The translations under genes were made by a program, and so were the position numbers. 64,000 nucleotides of DNA from Desulfosarcina alkanivorans (GTDB lineage Bacteria; Desulfobacterota; Desulfobacteria; Desulfobacterales; Desulfosarcinaceae), in contig NZ_AP021874.1 in assembly GCF_009688945.1 (NCBI RefSeq), forward strand, positions 2,108,001-2,172,000, given 5' to 3'. Each line of letters opens with the position of its first letter. The stretch's first letter is position 1. Under the pieces are notes generated by a model that did no database searches, was not told the DNA's origin, and worked only from the letters and a program-made list of their open reading frames with translations. Positions 34,157 to 44,057 of the stretch are shown here, piece by piece.

Positions 34157-35178
34157 ACAAAATCAAGACGCGCTTGAGAAGAGCGATCTGGTTGCTCCTG
34201 GCCATGTCGGTTTCACTCCCGTTCATTCCCGAGTGTCTCGGCGGTGAAAAACGTATTAAAATGGCCACATACATCCCCGTGGGATACCCTCTGATAGACG
34301 AGCAGCAGCGATTTTTCGTGAATCAGGTCAATGAAACCGGTAAAGGAAGCGTAAGAATCGACATGTACTGGGGGGGCAGCCTACTCAAGGGAAAGGAGAT
34401 CCTCCCGGGCTTGCAAGCCGGTACCGCGGATATGGTCTTTCAGACAACCGCTTATCTTCTTGGTTCTTTTCCGGTGATCGCCATACAGAATCTCCCCATA
34501 TGGGACAGTCTCGAAAAAGCCCATGTCAAATTGGAGATGGATGGTCCGTTGGCGGTTTTTCAAAACGATGTTTTACGAAAAAGAAATCTTTTTCAACTCG
34601 CCGTCGGGGGCGCCGTGCCCGAATTCCTGTGGACCCGGCGCAAACGGGTGCGCACTCCAGCTGACATGAGGGGGTTGAAGATACGCGTAGCCGGAAAGCT
34701 GGAAGCAGTGGCCATGGAGACACTCGGCGCGGTGCCCGTAACCATGTCTTCCGCCGAACTGCCCCAAGCGCTTCAAAGGGGCGTCGTCGATGGTGCTCTC
34801 ATGAATCCCTGGACTGCCCGTGGGCGTGGAGTGGAGGAGTACTGCAGGTACATGTTGGTGTATGCCCTTTCAAGCCAGTCCACCCCCATTTACGTAATGC
34901 GGAATAAATGGGAGAGCTGGCCGGCGGAGGCCAGGTCCGTTATGAAAAACGCGGCGGCAAAATGGGAAAAAAACTATCTCACGCTGATAACCAAAACATA
35001 CCCCCTGAAGGAGACGATAATTCCAATCTATGAAAAAGCCGGAATGGAAGCAGTCTATCCCACAACCGTGGAAAAGGCGGAATTTGCAAGGGCATTGAAG
35101 CCGTTGATCGATTGGTGGGTATCCCAAGTGGGCCAGGAAACAGGGAACAGGATCCTGATGCTTGCAGGGGTGAAATAG
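34153..35178 (+). CDS. dctP: TRAP transporter periplasmic binding protein (DctP)
   Basis: A 341-aa extracytoplasmic solute receptor. An N-terminal signal peptide (RRAIWLLLAMSVSLPFIP) is followed by the DctP fold: RIDMYWGGSLLKGKEILPGL, then MRGLKIRVAGKLEAVAMETLGA and PQALQRGVVDGALMNPW. The conserved Arg that binds the ligand carboxylate is expected in the KIRVAG segment. It would feed a carboxylate such as a C4-diacid or aromatic acid to the membrane units. It overlaps the preceding dehydrogenase gene by 4 bp. Confidence 0.92.
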   Translation: MNKIKTRLRRAIWLLLAMSVSLPFIPECLGGEKRIKMATYIPVGYPLIDEQQRFFVNQVNETGKGSVRIDMYWGGSLLKGKEILPGLQAGTADMVFQTTAYLLGSFPVIAIQNLPIWDSLEKAHVKLEMDGPLAVFQNDVLRKRNLFQLAVGGAVPEFLWTRRKRVRTPADMRGLKIRVAGKLEAVAMETLGAVPVTMSSAELPQALQRGVVDGALMNPWTARGRGVEEYCRYMLVYALSSQSTPIYVMRNKWESWPAEARSVMKNAAAKWEKNYLTLITKTYPLKETIIPIYEKAGMEAVYPTTVEKAEFARALKPLIDWWVSQVGQETGNRILMLAGVK

Positions 35179-35180
35179 CA

Positions 35181-35681
35181 ATGGCCGCCAGCGATACTCT
35201 TGATGGCGTGTTCCAGAAAATCTCATCAGCATTCACATGGCTATCGAGATGGGTGTTGCTTTTCATGGCATTGATCATTTTCTATGATGTGGGCATGCGC
35301 TATCTTTTCAACAGGCCGACCTTCTGGGCGATGGAGGTCAGCGAATACCTGCTTGTTTATCTCGCCTTTGCAGCCGCGGCAGGTATCCAAGACAGAAAGT
35401 CCCACATTAAAATGGACTATTTTCACAATAAAATGTCCGAAACGGCCCGCGGATATATTGATATCATCATTTATCTGGGCATGGTCGGGTTTGCTTCCGC
35501 CATCATTTGGACCTCGGCTCGTATGACGATAATCGCTTACCAATACGAATCGTCATCCAATTCAACTCTTGAGGTGCCACTCTGGTTGCCCTACGGACTG
35601 GTGCCTCTTTGCATGACACTCCTGGTGCTGCAGGGAGCCATTGACATGGCCAAGGCCTTTAAAAAGGGTTTTTTTCAATGA
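35181..35681 (+). CDS. dctQ: TRAP transporter small membrane subunit (DctQ)
   Basis: A 166-aa protein with four hydrophobic helices, including LSRWVLLFMALIIFYDVGMR, AMEVSEYLLVYLAFAAAAGI, IIIYLGMVGFASAIIWTSA and LVPLCMTLLVLQGAID. The E in the MEVSEYLL segment and the RK(S/H)-rich loop are family features. The start at 35181 follows the DctP stop by 2 bp with an AGGGGTG ribosome site. Its stop overlaps the DctM start. Confidence 0.88.
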   Translation: MAASDTLDGVFQKISSAFTWLSRWVLLFMALIIFYDVGMRYLFNRPTFWAMEVSEYLLVYLAFAAAAGIQDRKSHIKMDYFHNKMSETARGYIDIIIYLGMVGFASAIIWTSARMTIIAYQYESSSNSTLEVPLWLPYGLVPLCMTLLVLQGAIDMAKAFKKGFFQ

Positions 35682-36982
35682 GCCTTCTGGCCATCATCGC
35701 TATTACCATCGCTTTGATGCTTGGGTTTTTACTATTCGGTTTCCCCATATTTCTGTCCATGGGGGGGGCGGGAATCATCGGGATCATGATGCATAGTGGG
35801 ATCGACGGGTTGTCCCTGCTTCAGACCACGGTTTACGGGGCCGTCTCACGGTTCACGCTGGTTGCGGCACCGTTGTTCATTTTGATGGGTGAGGTGATTT
35901 TCCGCAGCGGCATTGGCGCCGATCTGTACAAAATTCTTAGTTGGCTGCTTCGTCGGATTCCGGGAGGGTTGGCGATGGCCACCGTGCTCGCCTGTGCCGT
36001 ATTCGGCGCTATGTGTGGCATCAGTATCGCCGCAGTGGCCACCATCGGGGTGATCGCCATTCCGGAAATGCTCAAAAACGGTTACGATAAAGGGTTTGCG
36101 GCTGGGGCGGTTTGTGCTCCCGGCGCGCTGGCCATGCTGATCCCGCCGAGCCTGCTATTCATTCTGTATGGAGAAGTCGCGGGTGTATCCGTTGGGAAAT
36201 TGTTTGTGGCCGGTATCCTGCCGGGGGTCCTTCTGGTTGTTCTGATGTCAGCGTACATCATCCTCCGGTCACTGACAGTTCCCGGAATGCACCAATCGGA
36301 CGCTGCAACGCCAACATTTCATCGAGAGACGGTGAACGCCTTCAAAAGAGTCTGGGCGCCACTTCTTCTTATCTTAGCTGTTTTGGGCTCCATCTATTTC
36401 GGCATCGCGACACCTACTGAATCCGCCGCAATCGGCGTTGCCGGAGCATATCTATCCGCTTGCTTCGTTTACCGCAGTCTCGATCGCAAGCGTTTTGGGG
36501 AAACGCTGGAGGAAGCTGCCCTGATTACCGGCAAGATTTTGATTGTCTACGTCGGTGCCGTTATTTTTACTCAATTTCTGAATCTTTCGCGGGTCCCGGA
36601 AACGATTGCCGGCTTTATTGCCGCCATGGACACGCCACCATGGGCGACAATGATCATCATTCAATCGATGCTTGTATTGTTGGGCATGTTCATTGACGGC
36701 GCATCCATGATCCTGATCACGACCCCAATTTTATTGCCCATCGTGAAGGTCATGCAATGGGATCCGGTCTGGTTCGGCGTTCTGATGATCGCCAACATCG
36801 AGATCGCGGTGATCACTCCGCCCCTTGGGCTGAACCTTTATACGCTATCGGCCGTCAGCAAGGAAATAGACTCGGAAGCGATCCTTCTGGGTACATTCCC
36901 ATATGTCGCCGTCATGATTATCGGGCTGATATTGCTCATCGTATTTCCCCAGATCAGTCTATGGCTCCCGAGCATGATGTAG
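35678..36982 (+). CDS. dctM: TRAP transporter large membrane subunit (DctM)
   Basis: A 434-aa protein with about 12-13 hydrophobic helices. It shows the DctM hallmarks: GMCGISIAAVATIGVIAIPEM, the CAPGALAMLIPPSLLFILYGE hairpin motif and FGIATPTESAAIGVAGAYL. It couples substrate uptake to an ion gradient together with DctP and DctQ. The gene overlaps dctQ by 4 bp (ATGA). Confidence 0.93.
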   Translation: MSLLAIIAITIALMLGFLLFGFPIFLSMGGAGIIGIMMHSGIDGLSLLQTTVYGAVSRFTLVAAPLFILMGEVIFRSGIGADLYKILSWLLRRIPGGLAMATVLACAVFGAMCGISIAAVATIGVIAIPEMLKNGYDKGFAAGAVCAPGALAMLIPPSLLFILYGEVAGVSVGKLFVAGILPGVLLVVLMSAYIILRSLTVPGMHQSDAATPTFHRETVNAFKRVWAPLLLILAVLGSIYFGIATPTESAAIGVAGAYLSACFVYRSLDRKRFGETLEEAALITGKILIVYVGAVIFTQFLNLSRVPETIAGFIAAMDTPPWATMIIIQSMLVLLGMFIDGASMILITTPILLPIVKVMQWDPVWFGVLMIANIEIAVITPPLGLNLYTLSAVSKEIDSEAILLGTFPYVAVMIIGLILLIVFPQISLWLPSMM

Positions 36983-37235
36983 ACAAACCGCCAATTGGCA
37001 CCGCAGGACGTGGTCGCATCGCGTTTTCCCAAAAGGTAAGCGTGCGGCCCCTTCCATCTCCACCGGATGCCAATACTACAACCTTTTAGAAGGTGGGAAC
37101 GCGGAGCACGCATTTGATTTATTTGGCGATTCCAACCGCGGAACAACCCAACGTGGGTCATAAGACGATGTGTAACCGCCATCGTGTTGAAGGGAAATAT
37201 CAAATTAACTTTTAATGTATGAAAGGTTGCAAAGC

Positions 37236-38003
37236 ATGGACGTAAAGAATTGTATCGCCGCCGTTACCGGGGGGGCATCGGGTCTGGGGGAAGCCACCGT
37301 GATGGATTTGTTGCAGCGCGGAGCGAAGGTAGCAATTTTTGACTTCGATGCGGAAAAGGGCGAGGCCCTGGCGGAGCGACTAGGTACGAACACGGTATTT
37401 TGCAAAACAGACGTTTCCGACGAAAACAGTGTTCAGGAAGCTGTGCAACACACGGTATCCAGCTTCGGCGGCATAAATGTGGTCGTCAATTGCGCGGGGA
37501 TTGGAACGGCGGTGAAGGTGATCGGAAAAAAAGGGCCATTGCCCATCGGCCAATTCGAGTCTGTTTTGAAGGTTAATCTCGTAGGTACGATGAACACCAT
37601 TCGTCTGGCCGCGGAAAAGATGTTGGACAATGCTCAAGATGATGACGGTGAGCGCGGTGTGATCATCAACACCGCCTCGGTGGCGGCCTTTGACGGCCAG
37701 ATCGGTCAGGCAGCTTACAGTGCCTCCAAGGCCGGCGTGGTGGGCATGACGCTTCCCATCGCAAGGGAATTCGCCGATTACGGCATCCGCGTCAACACCA
37801 TCGCTCCCGGCCTGTTTCTCACACCGATGCTTTCCCAGCTGCCGGAAAAGGTACAACAGTCGCTGGGGCAAATGGTGCCGTTTCCCAAACGCCTGGGACA
37901 CCCGGCCGAGTTTGCGCTGCTGGTCAGGCAGATCATCGAAAATAAAATGCTCAACGGCGAAACAATACGCTTGGACGGAAGCATTCGGATGGCTCCGAAA
38001 TAA
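37236..38003 (+). CDS. SDR 3-hydroxyacyl-CoA dehydrogenase (type II, BbsC/D-like)
   Basis: A 255-aa short-chain dehydrogenase. The NAD site is TGGASGLGEATV, followed by the NCAG motif (VVNCAGIG), catalytic Ser in NTASVAAFDG and the YSASK tetrad motif. The layout follows HSD17B10-type 3-hydroxyacyl-CoA dehydrogenases, which oxidise a hydroxyl to a ketone beta to the CoA thioester. In the benzylsuccinate pathway this step is done by BbsCD, so an equivalent role is inferred. The start at 37236 is chosen over 37215 because the Rossmann strand begins there. Confidence 0.87.
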   Translation: MDVKNCIAAVTGGASGLGEATVMDLLQRGAKVAIFDFDAEKGEALAERLGTNTVFCKTDVSDENSVQEAVQHTVSSFGGINVVVNCAGIGTAVKVIGKKGPLPIGQFESVLKVNLVGTMNTIRLAAEKMLDNAQDDDGERGVIINTASVAAFDGQIGQAAYSASKAGVVGMTLPIAREFADYGIRVNTIAPGLFLTPMLSQLPEKVQQSLGQMVPFPKRLGHPAEFALLVRQIIENKMLNGETIRLDGSIRMAPK

Positions 38004-38073
38004 GACAATGGCGGCCCCTCAAGGAAGATATTTGCGAGGAGGGGCCCCAATGAAAAACCTTGGGAGAGAATTG

Positions 38074-38241
38074 ATGAGCAAATGCGAATCCTGTACCTTT
38101 CGTCGTAAATTCGATCAAAACCCCAACTCCTTTTGGGGTAGACTCTGGAAATGGCATATCGGATGGTGTCCGGGATGGAAACTCTATTTGAAATCGCTTG
38201 ACGAAGCGAAAAGATCGCAGATAAGGGACAAGTACGCCTGA
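38074..38241 (+). CDS. Small conserved-looking Cys/Trp-rich protein
   Basis: A 55-aa protein, MSKCESCTFRRKFDQNPNSF at the start, with three Cys (CxxC near the N-terminus, a third in WHIGWCPGWKLYL) and four or five Trp. It ends in a charged helix. The GGGAGAG ribosome site favours the start at 38074 over 38050. It lies 70 bp behind the SDR gene in the same direction. I do not recognise a named family; the CxxC suggests metal or cluster binding. Confidence 0.6.
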   Translation: MSKCESCTFRRKFDQNPNSFWGRLWKWHIGWCPGWKLYLKSLDEAKRSQIRDKYA

Positions 38242-38299
38242 ATATGACAGAATAGCTAAGCGAGGCGAGATGATAATGACCTCCGAAATCCTCAAAGGA

Positions 38300-39050
38300 T
38301 GCCCGTCGACTTCAAGGGACGATTCATCTTTATCGGAGAATCGTTGACACCCCTGTTGGAGGTGGTCGCGCCAATGATCGAGACCGTCGAAGGCTATATC
38401 ATCCTGTCGACAGTTCAGAGGAAAGAATCGATACCTCGTTCGTGTCGATAGGCGGTTACGAAGAGTTGCTTTCTTCGGAAAGACCGGAGTTTGACTGGCC
38501 CATGATTGACGAGACGTCCGCCTACTGCGCCTGCTATTCGTCGGTAACCACCGGCAAACCAAAGGGGGTTTATTATTCTGATCGTTGCATCTATCTGCAT
38601 ACGTTGTCAATCGCCATGAGTACGCAGCTCAGTTTGAATGATGTCGTCATGCAAACCGTTCCCATGTTTCATTCCCAGGGATGGGGCGAGTGGCCCGCCG
38701 CACCCATGGTCGGCGCCAAGCTGGTATTTCCCGGCAACTATACCATCGAGACAACCGGCATTATCGTGGATCTTATGATATCGGAAGGCGTCACGTTCAA
38801 TTGCGGTGCTCCCGCGATTTTCATGCCGATGCTTGATTACATCGGGTCTTTGCCGGAGAAACCGGACTTTTCCGGCCTACGCCTGATCTCCGGCGCAACC
38901 GAGCCTCCGCTTTCAATGATGCATGAGTCGGGGTCCGGTTTCGCAAACATCGGAAAGGCTGGCTGTAAGTGCCGATGATATTTTTTCTATCTGCTGGACT
39001 TCCGGTACCGAGGCCGTTCCCAAAGGTTGTCCGCTCAGCCACAACAACAC
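38300..39050 (+). pseudogene. Decayed acyl-CoA ligase genes (two fused fragments)
   Basis: The first part encodes an AMP-forming acyl-CoA ligase middle section: FIFIGESLTPLLEVVAPMIE in one frame, then after a one-base shift near 38410 GGYEELLSSERPEFDWP, the ATP loop SSVTTGKPKGVYYS, TVPMFHSQGWGE and LISGATEPPLSMM. The N- and C-terminal domains are gone. From about 38965 a second ligase fragment, DIFSICWTSGTEAVPKGCPL plus SHNN, brings another ATP loop, so two different ligase genes were joined by a deletion. Neither can be active. They sit inside the pathway locus. Confidence 0.85.
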
Positions 39051-39127
39051 ATCAGTCAGATGCGCCCTCCAATAAGGGAAGCAATCACAAGTCAACGGTT
39101 CTTCATTCAACCCGATGAAATGAGGAA

Positions 39128-40573
39128 CTATCGCCGCTGGGAAACCATCGAATGGTAGCGGTGCATGGCGGACAGTGCCTTGACAGCCCTTTCTGAAGAC
39201 CGAAATACCGGGATGCGCGCTGATTCGAGTCTTTGGATAAGTTGCATCTCGTCGTGTCCCGATGATGTACACCACAGCGCCAAAGGCTTGCCTGCTTTTC
39301 TCATCTGTACCATTCGTTGCACATAAAGATCTTTAATCGAATCGGCCTTCCCCGTCAACTTTTCCGGGATTTCCTCTGATTCGCTAAGCGTCCATGGGAA
39401 CAGCTGCATTATCGTACAGTCTACGTTTTTGTCTTCGGGGATGGCCATCAAGGCATCGAAAAATACCGTGAGGTCTGACAGATGGAATTCCATGCAGACC
39501 CCTGCATCGAAAGGGTTCAAGGGGATTTCCCAATCGGGGGAAATCCTGCTCAGTATCTGACGGGTACGATTTTCGAAGCCTGCCTGAGTGAGGCCGTATG
39601 TTTGGCTTGAATCCGTGGCCATGACACCCTCCCCGCCTGACATGGTGATGATCGAAAGACGGTTTCCTTGTGGAATCGATAGAAATTGAAAGGCCTTGAC
39701 AAGATCGAAAAACTCTTCCAGATTTCGGGCCCGGATGGCACCTGCCTGCCTGAGCGCTCCGTCAAATACGGCATCGTTCTCGATGGCCATGGTTCCGGTG
39801 TGTGAAGCGGCGGCTCGCGAACCGGCGGGCGTTTTACCCACCTTCAGGACAATAACAGGTTTTTTTCTCGTAACGTCTTTCATTAAACGCAAGAATTTTC
39901 TGGCATTGCAATGAAGGCTTTCGATATGCATGGCAATTATCCCGGTGCCCGGGTCGCGCGAATAATATTCAAGGGCGTCCATTTCGTGGATATCGATTTT
40001 GTTTCCCATATCGAGCATTTTATTGATACCGAGATAGGAAAAAATCCAGTTTATCATGGGCTCGTAAAAACCTGACTGAAAGGCAAATGACACTTTTCCT
40101 CGATTCAACTTCCGAATCGGATGGAAACTGATTGCCAGCTGATTCGCCGTGTTGACGGGGCTCAGGGTGTTGGGTCCGAGAACCCTTATGCAATTTTTCG
40201 AGATCAATGTTTTGATCTCCTCTTGGAGCGCCATCCCCTTTTCACCACCTTCTGAAAAACCGCCTGTGATAATAACAGCGTTTCTGATTTTAGCGTCGAC
40301 ACAGTCTTTTATGATACCGGGCACCTTTTGCGCCGTCACGGCGATTACGGCGAGATCCACAAGGTCGGGGATATCCTGTAAGCGTGGAAACGTTTTAATT
40401 CCAAGTGTCTTGCCTCCTTTGTGATTGACGGGGTATATCTTCCCATCGAATTCTAGGTTCAATAGATTCTGCAGCAAACGATAGTTCATTTTCAATGGGT
40501 TGTTGGTCGCACCCACAACTGCAACGACGTTGGGATGGAAGAACCAATCAAGGCAGTGATTGGAGGGTGTCAT
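39128..40573 (-). CDS. ADP-forming acyl-CoA synthetase, alpha-type subunit
   Basis: A protein of about 481 aa. The N-terminus is a CoA-binding Rossmann domain (VVAVVGATNNPLKMNYRLL), followed by a succinyl-CoA-ligase-like domain. The catalytic phospho-histidine is in ASHTGTMAIENDAVFDGAL. The enzyme makes ATP from acyl-CoA, ADP and phosphate, or the reverse. In this setting it could recover energy from acyl-CoA or activate an acid. The start at 40573 begins right at the domain. The partner beta-type gene lies 250 bp upstream. The right part of the protein is complete. Confidence 0.85.
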   Translation of the reverse strand: MTPSNHCLDWFFHPNVVAVVGATNNPLKMNYRLLQNLLNLEFDGKIYPVNHKGGKTLGIKTFPRLQDIPDLVDLAVIAVTAQKVPGIIKDCVDAKIRNAVIITGGFSEGGEKGMALQEEIKTLISKNCIRVLGPNTLSPVNTANQLAISFHPIRKLNRGKVSFAFQSGFYEPMINWIFSYLGINKMLDMGNKIDIHEMDALEYYSRDPGTGIIAMHIESLHCNARKFLRLMKDVTRKKPVIVLKVGKTPAGSRAAASHTGTMAIENDAVFDGALRQAGAIRARNLEEFFDLVKAFQFLSIPQGNRLSIITMSGGEGVMATDSSQTYGLTQAGFENRTRQILSRISPDWEIPLNPFDAGVCMEFHLSDLTVFFDALMAIPEDKNVDCTIMQLFPWTLSESEEIPEKLTGKADSIKDLYVQRMVQMRKAGKPLALWCTSSGHDEMQLIQRLESARIPVFRSSERAVKALSAMHRYHSMVSQRR

Positions 40574-40671
40574 GGTAATTCTTTCGTTAGAATTGAATGC
40601 CTTATTCGCAGGGCATTTCATGATAGTTTACGAATCCACCGCGAGCGATTTATGCGGTCGAAGACAAAGCG

Positions 40672-40689
40672 CCCCGGGTTTACCCGGGG
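40672..40689. other. Hairpin between the two synthetase subunit genes
   Basis: CCCCGGG (40672-40678) and CCCGGGG (40683-40689) form a 7-bp stem with a TTTA loop. Such hairpins occur at IS200/IS605 ends and as intercistronic stabilisers. The gap of 250 bp otherwise shows no gene. Confidence 0.5.
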
Positions 40690-40825
40690 GAATCTATTCT
40701 ATGATATCACGAATGGTTCGATTTTCATGGATGGAGGCAGACATCCGTGTCTCCCCATGCTATCGGTATCTCAATGGTAACCGAAAAATCGTGAATCGGC
40801 TCGTTCATTGTCTCATTATCCTATC

Positions 40826-41524
40826 TCAATCACCGGGAGACTCCAGCACCATGAGAGCATCCACAGCGACTGGTTTGCCCGCAGAGATGATCAGCGGATT
40901 GATGTCGATTTCGATGATCTTCTCGTTTTCCATGCCGATTCTTCCTATCGCCATCAGAATATCTCCCAATCTGTCCATATCAACCGCCGCCATTCCCCGA
41001 ATTGCATCGAGTATTCGATGGCCCTTTATTTCTCGAGTCATTTCAAGTGCGTCGCTTTTTTCAAGCGGTGCCACCCGAAAAACGACATCATTGAGAACTT
41101 CCGTGAATATCCCGCCGAGGCCGAACATGACACATGGACCGAATTGCGGGTCCCGCGTCAACCCGGCCACAAGTTCCCTTTTTCCGGAAACCATCTCCTG
41201 CACCAAAACGGTCGCGTCGGTATTTTCGGTTTCAATGATATTTTTGGTTATTTCGTCATACGCCGCCAATACCTGGTCTTCGTTTTTGAGGTCCAGGTGA
41301 ACCAGGCCAGTTTCCGTTTTGTGTGCAATATTCGGGGAGCAGCCTTTCAGAACCACAGGATAACCGATTGCCTCGACGGCTTCCATCAGCCGGTGTCGAT
41401 CTTCCACCAGTACTTCTCTCGTAATTGGGATGTCGTAATGGGCAAGCAGCCGTTTTGATTCATATTCAGAAAGCACGGTACGCACCGTTATGGATTCATC
41501 TTCCATTGGTCTCATGTCCTTCAT
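40826..41524 (-). CDS. ADP-forming acyl-CoA synthetase, beta-type (ATP-grasp) subunit
   Basis: A 232-aa ATP-grasp protein. Seen are LLAHYDIPITREVLVEDRHR, then YPVVLKGCSPNIAHKTETGLV with its Lys, the FGLGGIFTEVLNDVVFRVAP motif and EIDINPLIIS near the end. It supplies the nucleotide site for the alpha-type subunit encoded downstream. Length is normal for separate beta subunits. The first ATG codons (41524, 41515, 41506) are close together and no strong ribosome site distinguishes them. Confidence 0.85.
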   Translation of the reverse strand: MKDMRPMEDESITVRTVLSEYESKRLLAHYDIPITREVLVEDRHRLMEAVEAIGYPVVLKGCSPNIAHKTETGLVHLDLKNEDQVLAAYDEITKNIIETENTDATVLVQEMVSGKRELVAGLTRDPQFGPCVMFGLGGIFTEVLNDVVFRVAPLEKSDALEMTREIKGHRILDAIRGMAAVDMDRLGDILMAIGRIGMENEKIIEIDINPLIISAGKPVAVDALMVLESPGD

Positions 41525-41578
41525 CTTTACGTCTTAACGCTGATTGTCTGATATACGGAATACCCCATCGGTTTCCGC

Positions 41579-41760
41579 CTACTGACTTTGGTTCTCTGTG
41601 TTAAAAGCCGGATGTAAAAATAGCGGCCGGCGATTTCCCTGAACGCGACTTATATTTTCCGCTACAGCGCTTACTTTTCCCTCCATGGAAGGGTCAGTAA
41701 CGCCTCCGATATGAGGTGTCGCAAGGACATTAAAGGAAAAAATCGGATCTTTCGGGTCAG
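41579..41760 (-). pseudogene. D-2-hydroxyacid dehydrogenase C-terminal remnant
   Basis: The frame reads YWDEPPDPKDPIFSFNVLAT then PHIGGVTDPSMEGKVSAVAE and NISRVQGNRRPLFLHP. This is the last ~60 residues of a phosphoglycerate/2-hydroxyacid dehydrogenase, including the catalytic-His motif TPHIGG. Everything upstream is missing. Confidence 0.75.
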
Positions 41761-41894
41761 GCGGTTCATCCCAGTATACATGCGCCCTATGCATTTTCCG
41801 GTGCGGCAAACAGAATATTCATTGACTTTTTTCTCAATCATCGTTTCTCATTATTAAGCGTTGGATATTTTCCAGAACCTTCGATATCCGGATT

Positions 41895-44000
41895 CTATAT
41901 TTTAAATTTGGCGGTCTGGCTGAAGAGCTCATTGGAAATATGACTGATATCGTTGGCGCCGTTCTCCACCTGGGTGACGTCTTCGGCCGTCTCATCGGTT
42001 TTTTTCCTTACGTCCTCCAGTTGATTGGCGATGTTATTCGATATGGACGCACTCTCAGCGACTTTTTTGTTGATGCCGTCAATATTAGATGAAACCTGGG
42101 CGATGTTTTTTGCGATTTCAGCGGTGACTGTGGACTGCTCTTCCACCGCGCCCGCAATCATATAGACGATCTCTTCAACCGAACCGTTCACACTCACGAT
42201 TTCCTCCATGGACAGGATAGCTTCTTCGGTTGATCGCTGGATATCCTCGATCTGCTGCCTGATCTCCGTGGTGGCTTTGGCGGTTTGCCTGGACAAGTCC
42301 TTTATTTCTCCGGCAACGACATTAAAGCCCTTACCGGCCTCGCCGGCGCGGGCCGCTTCGATGGTGGCGTTCAGAGCGAGAAGGTTGGTCTGTTCCGAAA
42401 TTTCGGTAATCACCTCCGTGATCGTGTCGATCTTTTTGGACGATTCCCCCAAACTTGAAATTTTGGCGGATGCATCCTTGGCGGTGCCCACGGCCTGTTG
42501 TGTGATACCGCGGGCCTTGTCGGCATTTTCAGCAACCTCCTTTACGCTTATGGACATCTCCTCGGCGGCGGCCGCGACCTGGTTCGCCGCGTTGGCGGCG
42601 AGGTCGCAATCACTGGAAACCGCTTCCAGATCGCCGCTAGACCGCGATGCCTGGTCGGCCGAAAGCGCGGTGGTGTGCCGGAGTACTCCGACCGACTCTT
42701 TGATATTTTTGGAAATATCGGTGAAGTGGTTGGACGTTTTTTCAAGGATTTTCGAATTCTCCACGATTTCAGACAAGATGGCATTTAATTTAACACTGAA
42801 TTGATTGAAACCGGAAGCAAGCTCCCCCACTTCGTCATAACTGGAAACGGCAAGACGGCCCGTCAAGTCCCCCTCGCCTTCGGACAGATCCTGCAGTGCC
42901 GTGGAGGCCTTTTGAACGGATTGCGCAACTGCCAGGGCATTGGTGATCCCCATTGAAACACCGACGAAGAGCCCTACGAAAAGAAAGAGGGCACTTCCCA
43001 GAAAAAAACCGGAAAACCGAGAATACCGATCCGACAGGTGGGAGAATACCCCGACGATTCGGTTGTCGGCCACCGGTGACCAGGCGATAACCCGCTCGTT
43101 GACGTTTTCATAAAGGGCTCCCGCCCGCCCGGTTTGAAAATCCGTGCGCATTGATTCCGAAAAAGCGGACCATCTTTTCGTGTCGATGGATTCGCCGCGG
43201 GAGCTGTGGAGCAACCGCCCGGATTTATCGGATATGAAGAAAGAGGCGTCCTTCAAAACGCCCTCCAGTTCCATTTTCAACCGCTCGTCGCCTTCGATTC
43301 CTTCAAGTGATTTCGTATGGCGAACCGCGGCGTCAACAAGGCGCTGTTCACTCAACTTCATCTCTCCGATGGTCAGATTGACGCCGGAATAATAGGCGGA
43401 AAACCCTAACCAGATCGATAGACCCACGGCGATCGACACAAAGCAGATCATCAGTCTGGGAAAAATGCCAACCCGAAATATTCTCGGGTTCAGTCCGCGT
43501 CTCACCACATGGTCTGAAATCATCGTCGTGCTTGGCGAAACGAGCAAGCTGGCGGCGCCAAAAACAATCATGGGGCAGGTCAAGCCGCCCGCAATTCCCC
43601 CTCCCCAAAGAGAGAAAGCGGATGCCGGTCCGGTATCCATGTGCAGGAAAAACAGGTATTGCCCCAACGTCGCCGCCGCAAAAAAGAAGCAGTATGCTAC
43701 GGTGACCTGGATTGGCAATCTGCTGTTCCGTTCGGGAAGGGACAGCAACTCGCTGTCGGGAAGATCGCCTTCCGTTTCAAGCTTGTCGCGGTCCGTTTCA
43801 AATGACCTCAGCAGAAACTTCGTAGTTGCTACCATACAGACGAGGCAAATGAACCAGATGACAACCGACCCGGTCATAAGTGTGGTCTGCTGTTCCGGTG
43901 TCGCCAGAATGCAATAGAATAGGGATACGATCGGTGCGGCCAGTTGGATGGCAAACAGCCCGCTGGTGGTCAATAGTAACTGAAATTGCAATCTTTTCAT
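41895..44000 (-). CDS. Methyl-accepting chemotaxis protein
   Basis: A 701-aa chemoreceptor. The N-terminal ~200 residues are hydrophobic, with several membrane helices rather than the usual single one. A short sensor region (residues about 210-320) and a further helix ([20 protein letters not shown]) follow, then a HAMP-like unit. The signalling tip [19 protein letters not shown] near residue 540 is canonical. Its position next to a FadL/TodX-type channel suggests chemotaxis toward the hydrocarbon substrate, which is inference. It is the last gene of the minus-strand run. Confidence 0.9.
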   Translation of the reverse strand: MKRLQFQLLLTTSGLFAIQLAAPIVSLFYCILATPEQQTTLMTGSVVIWFICLVCMVATTKFLLRSFETDRDKLETEGDLPDSELLSLPERNSRLPIQVTVAYCFFFAAATLGQYLFFLHMDTGPASAFSLWGGGIAGGLTCPMIVFGAASLLVSPSTTMISDHVVRRGLNPRIFRVGIFPRLMICFVSIAVGLSIWLGFSAYYSGVNLTIGEMKLSEQRLVDAAVRHTKSLEGIEGDERLKMELEGVLKDASFFISDKSGRLLHSSRGESIDTKRWSAFSESMRTDFQTGRAGALYENVNERVIAWSPVADNRIVGVFSHLSDRYSRFSGFFLGSALFLFVGLFVGVSMGITNALAVAQSVQKASTALQDLSEGEGDLTGRLAVSSYDEVGELASGFNQFSVKLNAILSEIVENSKILEKTSNHFTDISKNIKESVGVLRHTTALSADQASRSSGDLEAVSSDCDLAANAANQVAAAAEEMSISVKEVAENADKARGITQQAVGTAKDASAKISSLGESSKKIDTITEVITEISEQTNLLALNATIEAARAGEAGKGFNVVAGEIKDLSRQTAKATTEIRQQIEDIQRSTEEAILSMEEIVSVNGSVEEIVYMIAGAVEEQSTVTAEIAKNIAQVSSNIDGINKKVAESASISNNIANQLEDVRKKTDETAEDVTQVENGANDISHISNELFSQTAKFKI

Positions 44001-44057
44001 GGGACATCCTAATCTAAGTGGATAAGACCCAATCGGTCTTCGGTATGGTCAATTCAG

